Shown piece after piece: positions 18,925 to 27,865 of a stretch of 64,000 nucleotides of DNA (positions are counted from its first letter, which is position 1; every line of letters begins with the position of its first letter). This stretch comes from Cellvibrionaceae bacterium. Lineage in GTDB: Bacteria; Pseudomonadota; Gammaproteobacteria; Pseudomonadales; Cellvibrionaceae. Made by a program: the position numbers and the translations under genes. The stretch lies in assembly GCA_024707385.1 (NCBI GenBank), contig JANPZW010000001.1:62001-126000 (forward strand), in the 5' to 3' direction. Under the pieces are notes generated by a model. That model made no database searches, was not told the DNA's origin, and saw nothing but the letters and a program-made list of their open reading frames with translations.

Positions 18925-19713
18925 ATGGCACATCTTGAATACCAACGTAAAAGGGTTTCGGGCGAGTATGTCGGCATTAGCGAAAAAGTCGCCTCAACTA
19001 TTGAGCTCTGGGGGCCAATAAACCAACTGGTTCAGCCACCAAAAGAGCTCATTATTCGCATTACTCCAAGTAACAGTATTCAACTGGAAAAACTTGATCC
19101 TATCAAGGACAGTCGTCGCGCCTACCGTATTACTGCTGCTCAACCACAATTAATAAAACTGCAGGCTTTAAATAATCAAGAAATTTGGGATTTCATTGTG
19201 TTAGATATTGAACCCAAAACGTACATGAATTTAACTGCAGAAAAAATAGAATTCATAAGGCAATTGTTTAAAGAGGGCGGCCCTGTGGCGCGCAAAGAGA
19301 ATTTTCCCGTTTCGGCTATGCTTGCCTGCGCCTGTGCTGAGTCCGGCTATGGCACCAGTTCTATTTACAAAAAAACGGGAAATCCGTTTAATCTACAAAA
19401 GCCAGATAGCTGGGCCTATCCGAAATGCACCACTTTAACCAATAAGACAGAAAATAAACTTAACGAAAAGGCCAAGCCCGCGCCATTTTGCACAGCCAGC
19501 AGTTTAGCCGAGGCGACCCGCCAATGGTGTGAGTGGATTCGATATTTTCCCAATAAAACCTCAGTATCCAACATTCTTGCCTATCGCAATAACCCGATGC
19601 GTTTTGCAGAAGAGCTCTACCGAGTCGGATTTGCCGATTCCAAAAGAGAGCGAACCAAAGAATATGCAAGTCTGCTAAAGCGCTACGCTTTTGAACGCTA
19701 CGATCAATTTTAA
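18925..19713 (+). CDS. Leaderless glucosaminidase-domain peptidoglycan hydrolase
   Basis: A 262-residue protein with no signal peptide. The N-terminal 100 residues form an unrecognised beta-rich region (ELIIRITPSNSIQLEKLD). The C-terminal half is a FlgJ/LytG-type glucosaminidase domain: FPVSAMLACACAESGYGTS supplies the catalytic glutamate (AESGYG), followed by KTGNPFNLQKPDSW and a tail with AEELYRVGFADS. Such enzymes cleave the glycan strand of peptidoglycan. Without a Sec signal, the protein would need another route out, as type VI effectors or phage endolysins do. No immunity-like gene follows directly. Confidence 0.75.
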   Translation: MAHLEYQRKRVSGEYVGISEKVASTIELWGPINQLVQPPKELIIRITPSNSIQLEKLDPIKDSRRAYRITAAQPQLIKLQALNNQEIWDFIVLDIEPKTYMNLTAEKIEFIRQLFKEGGPVARKENFPVSAMLACACAESGYGTSSIYKKTGNPFNLQKPDSWAYPKCTTLTNKTENKLNEKAKPAPFCTASSLAEATRQWCEWIRYFPNKTSVSNILAYRNNPMRFAEELYRVGFADSKRERTKEYASLLKRYAFERYDQF

Positions 19714-20068
19714 AAAGCTATCTTGGGGTACGGGGCACGCTGAACCTACCCCAGATTGACGCACACTCCTAAACGGGAAGGTGTTCCTCTGTGTTGCTCG
19801 ATTCACACGGATCCAGGCCGCGATGGCATGGGTGAAGAAAACGGTGAAGGGTGTGCCGTTACCTCTGAAACGCAAGGTACTCATCCAGCAACCCATCAGA
19901 TGTGCTCGCCGCCGGTGTTACCCTTGGTTCTTGCTCATTATGGCAATTGGGCTTTACGCCTGGCTTCGTACATGCTGCGCTTCGATGTGCAACAGGGCTC
20001 AACTGTGCGCTCGGTCAAAAGTTAACAAAAACGCAAATTAGGAACGAGTGAAGCGTTTGTTTTTAACT

Positions 20069-20086
20069 GATAATCAATATTATTAT
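20069..20086 (+). promoter_or_regulatory. Possible Fur-like operator or AT-rich palindrome
   Basis: gataatcaatattattat contains the perfect inverted repeat ataat-caat-attat. It resembles, without matching exactly, the GATAAT-based Fur box. It lies about 100 bases before the start of the FecI-type sigma gene, where Fur boxes occur in iron-responsive FecI systems. Similarity is moderate; AT-rich promoter sequence by chance is an alternative. Confidence 0.3.
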
Positions 20087-20099
20087 ATGATTAAATGAG

Positions 20100-20141
20100 A
20101 GGGGCTTTCGCGGTAGCGGCTTGTTATGGCCCGAAGCCCCT
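20100..20141 (+). promoter_or_regulatory. 5' leader hairpin before the ECF sigma gene
   Basis: aggggctttcg and cgaagcccct form a ten-base-pair stem with one bulge, enclosing a 21-base loop. No T-run follows, so it is not an obvious intrinsic terminator. It sits 40 bases before the sigma start and could affect translation or be a degenerate REP. Function is unknown. Confidence 0.4.
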
Positions 20142-20182
20142 GGCATTGCCTCTCTTCCAGCGCTGCCCCAGACAACCCAATT

Positions 20183-20722
20183 ATGTCAACGGTCGATAAC
20201 AATAACGATGCGGTTTTGCAGGTCTTCTCTTCGCTTCGCGCTTCGCTCGTGCGCCTTGTCGCCACCATAGTGCCACCGAGAGAAATTGAAGACATAATGC
20301 AGGAGACCTATATTCGCGTATGTCAGGTGGAGAGCCCATCACAAATACGCTGTCAGCGATCTTTTATGTTGAAGGTGGCCCGCAACCTCGCGTTTGATTA
20401 CGTGAAAAAAGCCGAAACCCGCTTGGTCAGTAATGTAGACAATTCAGAGCTGCAATTGCTACAGGACACGCTCGATTTTAGCGATACGGATGAAACTTAT
20501 ACCCAGGTCGTTGCCGATCGCGAATTCAGCCGCTTTTGTGAGGCGGTGAAGCGGTTGCCGGAGCAATGTAGAAAGGTATTCGTATTAAAAAAAGTGTATG
20601 GCTATACCCAAAAAGAAATCGCGGAACATTTGGATTTAAGTGAGAGCACTATTGAAAAGCACATTGCCTATGGCATAAAACAGTGTTCGCAATATATGTT
20701 CTCATTCGAGGATGAGCGGTGA
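20183..20722 (+). CDS. ECF sigma factor, FecI-like
   Basis: A 179-residue extracytoplasmic-function sigma factor. Region 2 is seen in IEDIMQETYIRVCQVE and FMLKVARNLAFDYVKK; region 4 in LPEQCRKVFVLKKVYGYTQKEIAEHLDLSES, a helix-turn-helix for the -35 element. The ATG at 20183 is chosen over the upstream in-frame ATG at 20126 because the extra 19 residues precede the normal sigma N-terminus. It is followed 36 bases later by a FecR-type regulator and then a TonB-dependent receptor, the classical cell-surface signalling order. It is expected to direct transcription of the receptor operon when the anti-sigma factor is signalled through the receptor. Confidence 0.92.
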   Translation: MSTVDNNNDAVLQVFSSLRASLVRLVATIVPPREIEDIMQETYIRVCQVESPSQIRCQRSFMLKVARNLAFDYVKKAETRLVSNVDNSELQLLQDTLDFSDTDETYTQVVADREFSRFCEAVKRLPEQCRKVFVLKKVYGYTQKEIAEHLDLSESTIEKHIAYGIKQCSQYMFSFEDER

Positions 20723-20758
20723 TTTCTATATCCACACCATTTTGGGTGAGACCGCATC

Positions 20759-21856
20759 ATGGGTGACATTTTGAAGTTTGCCAGACGCAGGTCGAACCGC
20801 GACGAGAAAATTCTTGAGCAGTCCAGCTTGTGGATCGCGAAGCTTAGCCGTGGTTTAACAAGTGAGGAAACCGCGCAATTACAAGGGTGGTTGCGTGATC
20901 AGCAGTGTCGTGACGTGCTGTTTAAAATGGCGAAAATCTGGGACCAAATGGATGCTCTCCAAGGATTGACGGACGTTTTTCCACTTCCCGAAAAAATTAC
21001 GTCTAACCCCGCTTTGAATAGCAACGAGAGCAAGAATAGCGCGCTCGCCGCAAAAAAATCATCGCTGTATAACAGAAGCTGTGTCAGTACCTATGCCCTG
21101 CCAACGGCCGTGGCCGCGATGGTCATGGTTATCGTCGCCAGCGTGTTTTTTCTGGGCACGCATAAGCCGGATATAACCTTCAGCCAGACGTACGCGACCA
21201 CCAAGGGCCAGACTTCTTCCATCTATTTAAACGATGGTTCGAATTTAATCCTGAATACCAATGGTCGCGTTCACGTTCGATATTCAAATCAGGAAAGGTT
21301 GTTACAACTTGAGCGAGGTGAGTTGAGCATTCATGTTGCTCACGACGCGTCTCGACCATTAAGTGTCATCACGAGTCAGAGTGTGGTGCAGGCGGTTGGC
21401 ACCGCTTTCAATGTAAACCTGCGCGACAATCAAGAAGTAGAAGTTATCGTCACCGACGGCGTCGTCAGAGTCAAAGAGCGTTCACCGAGCGATGAGGGGC
21501 GGCCCGTTGGCCGCCTGCCAGAAGCTGCCATGACTGTCACCAAAGGCGAGAAAGTCACACTGAATCGACGCAAGGAAACCGCCGTTAAATTGGACGATGC
21601 CGATCTTGCAGTCGCTTTGGGTTGGCGTCAGGGCAACCTTATTTTCCGCGGCGAAACGCTGGAGGAGGCGCTGACAGAGGTATCGCGCTACACCCATGTC
21701 CGGTTTGAGATAGCGGATGACGATATACGCAAAAAGCAGATTGCCGGGCGGTTCAAAATCGGCGATATCCAGGGTCTCCTGTCCGTGTTGGATAAGAACT
21801 TCCAGATCCGTGCCGAATGGACCGGCGATAACAAAATTGTGTTAAGTGCTTTTTAA
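20759..21856 (+). CDS. FecR-family anti-sigma factor/regulator
   Basis: A 365-residue inner-membrane regulator. The cytoplasmic N-terminal part (DUF4880-like: LEQSSLWIAKLSRGLTSEE and LQGWLRD) would bind the sigma factor. A single membrane helix lies near residues 117-137 (AAMVMVIVASVFFLG). The periplasmic FecR domain follows (TTKGQTSSIYLNDGSNLILN; VQAVGTAFNVNL), ending in a DUF4974/STN-like domain (LEEALTEVSRYTHVRFEI). This is the complete FecR layout. The stop at 21854-21856 overlaps a possible GTG start of the receptor gene, so sigma, anti-sigma and receptor are probably one transcript. Confidence 0.92.
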   Translation: MGDILKFARRRSNRDEKILEQSSLWIAKLSRGLTSEETAQLQGWLRDQQCRDVLFKMAKIWDQMDALQGLTDVFPLPEKITSNPALNSNESKNSALAAKKSSLYNRSCVSTYALPTAVAAMVMVIVASVFFLGTHKPDITFSQTYATTKGQTSSIYLNDGSNLILNTNGRVHVRYSNQERLLQLERGELSIHVAHDASRPLSVITSQSVVQAVGTAFNVNLRDNQEVEVIVTDGVVRVKERSPSDEGRPVGRLPEAAMTVTKGEKVTLNRRKETAVKLDDADLAVALGWRQGNLIFRGETLEEALTEVSRYTHVRFEIADDDIRKKQIAGRFKIGDIQGLLSVLDKNFQIRAEWTGDNKIVLSAF

Positions 21857-21866
21857 CGTGCGGGCA

Positions 21867-24800
21867 ATGCCACATTGGGTATGGCGGAAAAACCAATCTC
21901 GTTCGTCTTTACCTCCAGCAAACAAAGTGTTTGCCAGTGAGGTAAAGAAAGAGACGATATTTCGGTCGGTCGCCTGTGCTGCAATTCTGTGCGTAAGCGC
22001 GGATGTCTGGGCTGACGCAGTACGACCCGATGGATCCATATCTTTCAATATTCCTCAGCAGCGAGCTGATGCTTCACTCACCGCTTTTGCCGAACAGGCC
22101 AATATCACGCTGATCTTTCCTTTCGATGCCGCTAAGGAAGTGATGGCTAATGCATTGGTCGGCGACTACACGGCGCAGCAAGCCCTTGAAGCTTTGCTTG
22201 CCAATACGTCGTTGGTGGTTCGCTTGGGTGAGGATGGTCAGCTGTCAATTAGTCGTAGTGAACTGACAGAGGATACTGATTCTGTGGCAAAGAAAAATAA
22301 ATTGAGTAGTGCAATCATAGGAGTGTTATCCACTGTGGCTGCGCAGCAGGCGTTGGCCCAGCAACCGATTGTTGAAGAAGTATTAGTAACGGGTATTCGC
22401 GGAAGCTTGCAGCGGTCGATGGATGTTAAGCGGGATAGTGTTGGCGTTGTCGATGCGATTTCAGCCGAAGATATAGGTAAGTTTCCAGACACCAATTTGG
22501 CGGAATCCCTGCAAAGAATTTCAGGGGTGTCCATCGATCGCAGCGGTGGTGAAGGCCAATTGATTACCGTGCGAGGATTTGGGCCGGAATTCAATTCAGT
22601 ACTGTTAAATGGTCGTCAGTTAGCCACCGAAAACCAGTCCCGCGCCTTTAGTTTTGATACGGTGGCATCGGAATTGGTCAGCGGTCTGGAAGTACACAAA
22701 ACCTCAAGCGCGACGACTCAATCCGGCGGGATCGGTTCTACGGTCAATGTGAAAACGGCACGTCCATTTGACAGCTATGGCTTCAAAGTCGCCGGCAGTA
22801 TCAAGGGCGTTTATGACGATAACAGCGGGAAAACCGGCCCTCAGGGGGCCGTCTTGGTCAGCAATACGTTCAATGACGACAAATTTGGAGCTTTGCTTTC
22901 GCTGTCTTATCAGCGTCGCGACGCGCGCCTGGATCGCGCAGAAATTGATGGCTGGCTAGAAAATGTGGGAATTCCTGAGGCGGAGCTGAACGGTGGCGCG
23001 GGAGTCCCGGAAGGAACCACTGTTTTCATCCCACGTAATTACAATTTCATCGTCTCCTTCGAAGAGCGCACGCGTACTAACGGCTCCTTGGTGTTGCAAT
23101 TCGCACCCACCGACAGGCTCACCCTCTCTGCGGATTTTGTTTATTCGGATTTTGACGTTGAAACGGTGGCGCCTGCTTACGGCAATTGGTTTACTGGCAC
23201 GAATGTGACCGATGTGATCACGGATGCGAACGGCACTGTGATTGATGTGAGCCAGGAACGGGGTCTCGCGACCGATATGCAGATTAAGAAGTTTGACCGC
23301 TTAACGGAAACAACGTTGATCGGTTTGAATGCGGATTGGGACGTGACAGACCAGCTCAACCTGTCGTTCGACTTCAGCCACTCCACTGCCGAGCGCGAAC
23401 CCAATAATGGTGGTGAAGACTTTCTTTCCATTGTCGGTTATGCCAACCGGGTGCGCTTTATATCAGACGGTGCGGACCTTCCTTATTTTGTGAATTTCAC
23501 CGAGGCCAATCCGAATATCTTTTCCGGTCAGCAGGTACTCGACAAAACTGCGTACCTGGATCCGTCCGATCCCAATTATGAGCCGCCAGACGGCGTCAGC
23601 GATTTCCTCGATAAAGCCAACACGCGCGCGCACGTGCAATTACGCCGCGGCTGGGCGGTTGAAGATGAAGTCAATCAATTCCGTGTGGATGGTCTTTGGG
23701 AGGAGGGTGCATCGTCCGGATTGGTGGCGGCGAAATTCGGTATGCAATATTCCGAGCAAACCAAGAGTTTGGAGGACTGGAGTAATGAAACCGGCGTGCA
23801 TTGTACGTATTGCGGCTACCCGGATCTGCCGGATATTCCCGATAACATGCAGTGGGTATTTGATGCTGGCAGCGACTTTTTAAAAGACGCCAGCGGCTCA
23901 GGCCGCATGCCCACCCAATGGTTGACCCACGATGCGGAGCAATTGATCAGTTTTCTTGAGAACCACTACTTCACATCCACGGGTGACAGAATCAGTTATG
24001 ACGCGGTAAAACGGGGTAATTCGTTTGAAGTGAGCGAAAATACTCTGGCGTTTTACACGGAAGTGGATTTCGCCGGACAACTGGCCAACCGGCCAATTAC
24101 CGCAACCGCGGGCGTGCGTCTCGAAAATACTCGCACGGAAGTCGACGGCACAGAAGCTCCCATTACCGGCCTGAGGATCCTTGATCAAACCGAAATGCAG
24201 CCCTTGTATGGGGCCGCCAACGCCATTAGCGAGAAAGACAGTTATGGGGTAATTCTGCCGAATATGAATATCAGTATGGAAATTACCGATAACATGTTGG
24301 TGCGAATTGCAGGATCAAAAACCCTCACCCGACCAACACTGGAATATCTCGCACCAGTTACCGTGATTACCACCACGCGGCAGGGTGGCGACTTTAGATC
24401 GACCAGCGGTAATGCTGTGTTGAAGCCATTTTCTTCCGAAAATTTTGACCTGTCGTGGGAATGGTATTACGACGATGTCAGCTATGTTTCTATCGGTTAT
24501 TTCGCTAAAGAAGTTTCCAATTTCATCGTGAATGTTCAAGAAGACCTAACCTTTACGCTGCCCGATGGAAGTCCGCTGACAGACCCCACAACAGGGACGG
24601 ATCTAGGTGAGCCAGATGCGGCGGATGGTGAGGCTGTTTTCGTGAATAGTGTGCCGATTAACGGAGAAACAGCCAGCGTCGAGGGTGTGGAGTTTAGTAT
24701 TCAGCACACCTTTGGCGACACGGGCTTTGGTGTAATTTTCAACGCCACCATGGTGGACAGTAATGCGGAGCTTGATCCTTCGAATATCAACCAGGTATTT

Positions 24801-25124
24801 GCTTTGACGGGTTTAAGCGATTCAATGAATTTGGTCGGTTTCTATGAAAAAGACAAAGTTCAGGTGCGACTCGCCTACAACTACCGCGATCAGTTTGTGC
24901 AGAAGTTGACGCAAGTCCAGGGTAATGGGCCGACGATTGTTGAAGATTACAGCCAGCTGGATTTAAGTGCCCATTACGATATTACGGATGCCGTTTCCGT
25001 ATTTATTGAGGGGATCAACCTCACGGGTGAGTATCTGCACAAGCGCGGCCGCTATGACAATCATCTTCTGCAGATGGAGGATAGCGGAACGCGCTGGGCT
25101 TTGGGTGTGCGGGCTAGTTTCTAG
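21867..25124 (+). CDS. TonB-dependent outer-membrane receptor with N-terminal signalling domain
   Basis: A receptor of about 1085 residues. After a signal-like segment (ACAAILCVSADVWA) comes an STN domain (FNIPQQRADASLTAFAEQA; TAQQALEALLANTSL), which contacts FecR. A TonB-box region (EEVLVTGIRGS) and plug domain follow (NLAESLQRISGVSIDR; VRGFGPEFNSVLLNGR), then a 22-strand barrel ending in aromatic-Phe (WALGVRASF). The 'IRGSLQRSMDVKRDS' style belongs to the glycan-type receptors of Xanthomonas, Caulobacter and Cellvibrio. An unusual linker (KKNKLSSAIIGVLSTVAAQQALAQ) between STN and plug looks like a second signal sequence. The ATG at 21867 is preferred to GTG 21846. Ligand unknown; SapC and halogenase neighbours favour a glycan or modified aromatic compound over iron. 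Confidence 0.92.
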   Translation: MPHWVWRKNQSRSSLPPANKVFASEVKKETIFRSVACAAILCVSADVWADAVRPDGSISFNIPQQRADASLTAFAEQANITLIFPFDAAKEVMANALVGDYTAQQALEALLANTSLVVRLGEDGQLSISRSELTEDTDSVAKKNKLSSAIIGVLSTVAAQQALAQQPIVEEVLVTGIRGSLQRSMDVKRDSVGVVDAISAEDIGKFPDTNLAESLQRISGVSIDRSGGEGQLITVRGFGPEFNSVLLNGRQLATENQSRAFSFDTVASELVSGLEVHKTSSATTQSGGIGSTVNVKTARPFDSYGFKVAGSIKGVYDDNSGKTGPQGAVLVSNTFNDDKFGALLSLSYQRRDARLDRAEIDGWLENVGIPEAELNGGAGVPEGTTVFIPRNYNFIVSFEERTRTNGSLVLQFAPTDRLTLSADFVYSDFDVETVAPAYGNWFTGTNVTDVITDANGTVIDVSQERGLATDMQIKKFDRLTETTLIGLNADWDVTDQLNLSFDFSHSTAEREPNNGGEDFLSIVGYANRVRFISDGADLPYFVNFTEANPNIFSGQQVLDKTAYLDPSDPNYEPPDGVSDFLDKANTRAHVQLRRGWAVEDEVNQFRVDGLWEEGASSGLVAAKFGMQYSEQTKSLEDWSNETGVHCTYCGYPDLPDIPDNMQWVFDAGSDFLKDASGSGRMPTQWLTHDAEQLISFLENHYFTSTGDRISYDAVKRGNSFEVSENTLAFYTEVDFAGQLANRPITATAGVRLENTRTEVDGTEAPITGLRILDQTEMQPLYGAANAISEKDSYGVILPNMNISMEITDNMLVRIAGSKTLTRPTLEYLAPVTVITTTRQGGDFRSTSGNAVLKPFSSENFDLSWEWYYDDVSYVSIGYFAKEVSNFIVNVQEDLTFTLPDGSPLTDPTTGTDLGEPDAADGEAVFVNSVPINGETASVEGVEFSIQHTFGDTGFGVIFNATMVDSNAELDPSNINQVFALTGLSDSMNLVGFYEKDKVQVRLAYNYRDQFVQKLTQVQGNGPTIVEDYSQLDLSAHYDITDAVSVFIEGINLTGEYLHKRGRYDNHLLQMEDSGTRWALGVRASF

Positions 25125-25173
25125 AGAGTAAATCTTCAAGCGGATGTCTCCCCAGGCAATTCGTTATGCGTGT

Positions 25174-25201
25174 AGTCGCTGCTTCGCAGCGACTTTTTTT
25201 T
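25174..25201 (+). terminator. Intrinsic terminator after the TonB-dependent receptor
   Basis: agtcgctg-cttc-gcagcgact hairpin (eight base pairs) followed directly by eight T residues. It lies 50 bases after the receptor stop and before sapC, so the receptor transcript may end or be attenuated here. Confidence 0.85.
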
Positions 25202-25284
25202 GCATTTACGGCCGTGAATTTTTCAGCTTAATGACAGTATTTGGGTGTGCTACCGCAGTGCATCACCGACAAGGGTTTCCTAAT

Positions 25285-25998
25285 ATGACTAAGCTAACAG
25301 CCTTATCCCCGGAGCTGCATAAGCACTTCAAAATAGACGCAACTCGGATTGAAGCGCAGGGCGCCCATGAGCGACTTGTGCCCGTAGTCATTGCCGAATT
25401 TTCCAAGCTCGTTGTGCAATACCCTGTGGTCTTTGCCAAGTCAGAAGAAAGCGGTGAATTTCTCTGCGCCGCCGTATTGGGGTTTGAGCCAAAAGAAAAC
25501 TTGTTTTGGCAGGAGGGTTGGCGCGGCATCTACACACCGCTCAACGTAATGCGTCAGCCGTTTTTTGTCGGTAATGAAAATGGTGCGACTGTCGTCTGTA
25601 TTGATGAGCATGCGGAGAGCGTGTCGCTCGATCACGGTGACGCTCTATTTGATGACGCGGGCAGAGAAACCACGTTTCTGACGGACATCAAAAAAATGCT
25701 GGCACAATTGCTCAATGCCGAAGCGGAAACCAAAAAGTTTATCCGCGTTCTTCTAAATTACGATCTGCTGGTGGCTATGCCACTGGAGGTTACCTTTGCC
25801 AGTGGCGACGCACGCAGCATCCGTGGTTTTTATACGATAGATGAAGAGAAGCTCAATAATCTGGCAGCGGAAAAGCTGGTGAGCCTGCAGCAAGCAAAAT
25901 ATCTGGGCCCTGTTTATATGATGATCGCATCTCTGGGTCATTTTTATTCATTAATTCAAATGAAAAATACACGGCTCGCCGAGCGCGCAAAGAATTGA
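25285..25998 (+). CDS. SapC family protein
   Basis: A 237-residue protein with SapC-family features: VPVVIAEFSKLVVQYPVVFAK near the N-terminus, FEPKENLFWQEGWRGIYTP, and a central GNENGATVVCIDE. The frame is open from 25144, but the ATG at 25285 matches the family start (MTKLTALSPELHKHFKI) and lies after the terminator. SapC-like proteins in this context repeatedly accompany TonB receptors and tryptophan halogenase-like genes in polysaccharide-degrading bacteria; the molecular role is unknown. No signal peptide, so probably cytoplasmic. Confidence 0.9.
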   Translation: MTKLTALSPELHKHFKIDATRIEAQGAHERLVPVVIAEFSKLVVQYPVVFAKSEESGEFLCAAVLGFEPKENLFWQEGWRGIYTPLNVMRQPFFVGNENGATVVCIDEHAESVSLDHGDALFDDAGRETTFLTDIKKMLAQLLNAEAETKKFIRVLLNYDLLVAMPLEVTFASGDARSIRGFYTIDEEKLNNLAAEKLVSLQQAKYLGPVYMMIASLGHFYSLIQMKNTRLAERAKN

Positions 25999-26091
25999 TC
26001 CGCGTTTTCAGCTCCTGCGCAACGCTGCTCCTGTCAACCCTATTCCTGTGCAATCCAGGGCCAAGCCGCAAACCGAAGGAAAATACATTTT

Positions 26092-27660
26092 ATGTCGGAA
26101 AAACCAGTTATGTCGGAAAAGCCAATTAAACGTATCGTAATTCTAGGCGGTGGTTCGGCCGGCTGGTTGACGGCTGGCGTTATAGCCGCGGAGCATCAGT
26201 GCAATAAAATCAGCGATATCCAAATTACATTAGTGGAGTCTCCTAATGTTGCGACGATTGGCGTGGGCGAGGGGACTTGGCCCACCATGCGCGCAACCCT
26301 GAAAAAAATGGGCGTGAGTGAGACTGAGCTTTTCACTGAATGTGACGCTTCCTTCAAACAGGGAGCAAAATTCGCCAAGTGGGTGTCTGGTGCAGACGAC
26401 GATTATTATTACCATCCTCTCGTGCTACCGGTGGGCTTTCACGAAATCGATCTTGTTGGCCCTTGGCAAAACCAACAGCGCACAACCGCATTTGGCGATG
26501 CGGTATGTTTTCAGGGGGCGTTGTGTGAAGCGGGGCGCGCGCCAAAACTCATCAAAACCCCAGAGTATGACGCTATAGCCAATTATGCGTATCACCTAAA
26601 CTCCGAAAAATTAGGAGGTTTTCTAAAAAGACACTGTACGCAAAAGCTTGGCGTCAACCATATTGTTGATCATGTGGAGCGGGTAATGAGCGCGGAAAAC
26701 GGTGATATTGCCGCCTTGTCAACGGCTCAACACGGTGACATCCCAGGCGATCTCTTTATTGATTGTTCGGGGTTTGCCAGTGTGTTATTAGGCGGGCATT
26801 TTGAGGTTCCGTTTCAGGACAAAAAAAATATACTCTTCAACGACTGTGCCCTCGCGGCGCAAGTGCCTTATCCGCAGCAGGATTACCCCATAGCGTCGCA
26901 CACCATATCCACAGCGCACCAAGCGGGATGGATATGGGATATTGGTTTGCCCACACGGCGCGGCGTTGGCTGTGTCTATTCCAGTGCTCATTGCGGTGAT
27001 GATGAGGCATACACGAGTTTGGTGAATTACATCAATGCGACTCCTGGTTGCAATGCCGACCAGTTGACTATCCGTAAAATCGCCATGAAGCCCGGTCACC
27101 GCGCTCAATTCTGGTTTCGAAATTGTGTCGCCGTGGGTATGTCGGCGGGATTTATCGAGCCGCTTGAAGCGTCCGCCCTGGTACTGGTGGAAATGTCGGC
27201 CGCGATGATCAGCGCTGAGCTCCCAGCAAACAGAGATGTTATGGACGCAGTGGCTAAGCGATTTAATCGACGGGTTATCCATTATTGGGACACCATCATC
27301 GAATTTTTGAAACTCCATTATGTGCTTACCCAAAGGGACGATTCCGCTTACTGGCGCGATCATCGACAGCCGGAAACAGCGCCCGCGGAACTGCAGGAGC
27401 GCTTACACCTCTGGCGCTATCAAACGCCCAATAAGTACGACTTTCCGTTGGCCGAGGAAATGTTTCCCGCAGCCAGTTGGCAATATGTGCTCTACGGTAT
27501 GGGATTTCGAACGTCTTGCAGAAATGGAAAAGTGGATCCGCGAGAGAGTCAGGTCTATTTCGATAAGGTCAGCCGCATCAAGTCTCAGTTGCTTGATCAA
27601 TTGCCCAGTAATCGCGAGCTTATAAATAAAATTCACCAATTCGGTTTTCAGAAAATTTAA
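26092..27660 (+). CDS. Flavin-dependent tryptophan halogenase family protein
   Basis: A 522-residue FAD-binding protein. The dinucleotide motif GGGSAGW is at 19-25, GVGEGTWP at 57-64, and the catalytic-lysine region ASFKQGAKF with Lys89. The second halogenase signature WxWxIP appears as WIWDIG (280-285), with proline replaced by glycine. FIEPLEASALVLVE matches the conserved FLEPLES region. Such enzymes halogenate tryptophan or other aromatics with FADH2, chloride and oxygen, and need a flavin reductase not seen here. The first six codons are duplicated (MSEKPV MSEKPI). In receptor-SapC-halogenase clusters the true substrate is unproven and may be carbohydrate-linked. Confidence 0.92.
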   Translation: MSEKPVMSEKPIKRIVILGGGSAGWLTAGVIAAEHQCNKISDIQITLVESPNVATIGVGEGTWPTMRATLKKMGVSETELFTECDASFKQGAKFAKWVSGADDDYYYHPLVLPVGFHEIDLVGPWQNQQRTTAFGDAVCFQGALCEAGRAPKLIKTPEYDAIANYAYHLNSEKLGGFLKRHCTQKLGVNHIVDHVERVMSAENGDIAALSTAQHGDIPGDLFIDCSGFASVLLGGHFEVPFQDKKNILFNDCALAAQVPYPQQDYPIASHTISTAHQAGWIWDIGLPTRRGVGCVYSSAHCGDDEAYTSLVNYINATPGCNADQLTIRKIAMKPGHRAQFWFRNCVAVGMSAGFIEPLEASALVLVEMSAAMISAELPANRDVMDAVAKRFNRRVIHYWDTIIEFLKLHYVLTQRDDSAYWRDHRQPETAPAELQERLHLWRYQTPNKYDFPLAEEMFPAASWQYVLYGMGFRTSCRNGKVDPRESQVYFDKVSRIKSQLLDQLPSNRELINKIHQFGFQKI

Positions 27661-27865
27661 TCACGGCTGTGGGCAAGGGATATCCGCCAACCCCGCCATC
27701 CTGCAGCGGGATATAACACGCTTCAAAAAATCCGCCGGCATCCTGGAAAAAGACGCTGCCAAAATAGGTGGAAATTTCCACCTTGAGGATTCAGTTTGAA
27801 GTGCTAAGCACACAAGGTTTGGAGGAAACCCGAAACCCATATTCAACAATAACTCGAACACTCGT

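Larger units (their letters stand above)
19714..20182. other. Intergenic region upstream of the ECF sigma gene
   Basis: The 469 bases between the glucosaminidase and the sigma factor hold ORFs of fewer than 90 codons with Arg/Cys-rich, unconvincing translations. I see no supported gene. The right-hand end contains an operator-like AT palindrome (20069-20086) and a strong GC-rich hairpin (20100-20141), listed separately. Confidence 0.5.

Noticed and set aside
19756..20041. Two overlapping ORFs of 86-89 codons upstream of the ECF sigma gene
   Set aside because: Arg/Cys-rich translations, no ribosome binding site and no domain; the region behaves as intergenic.
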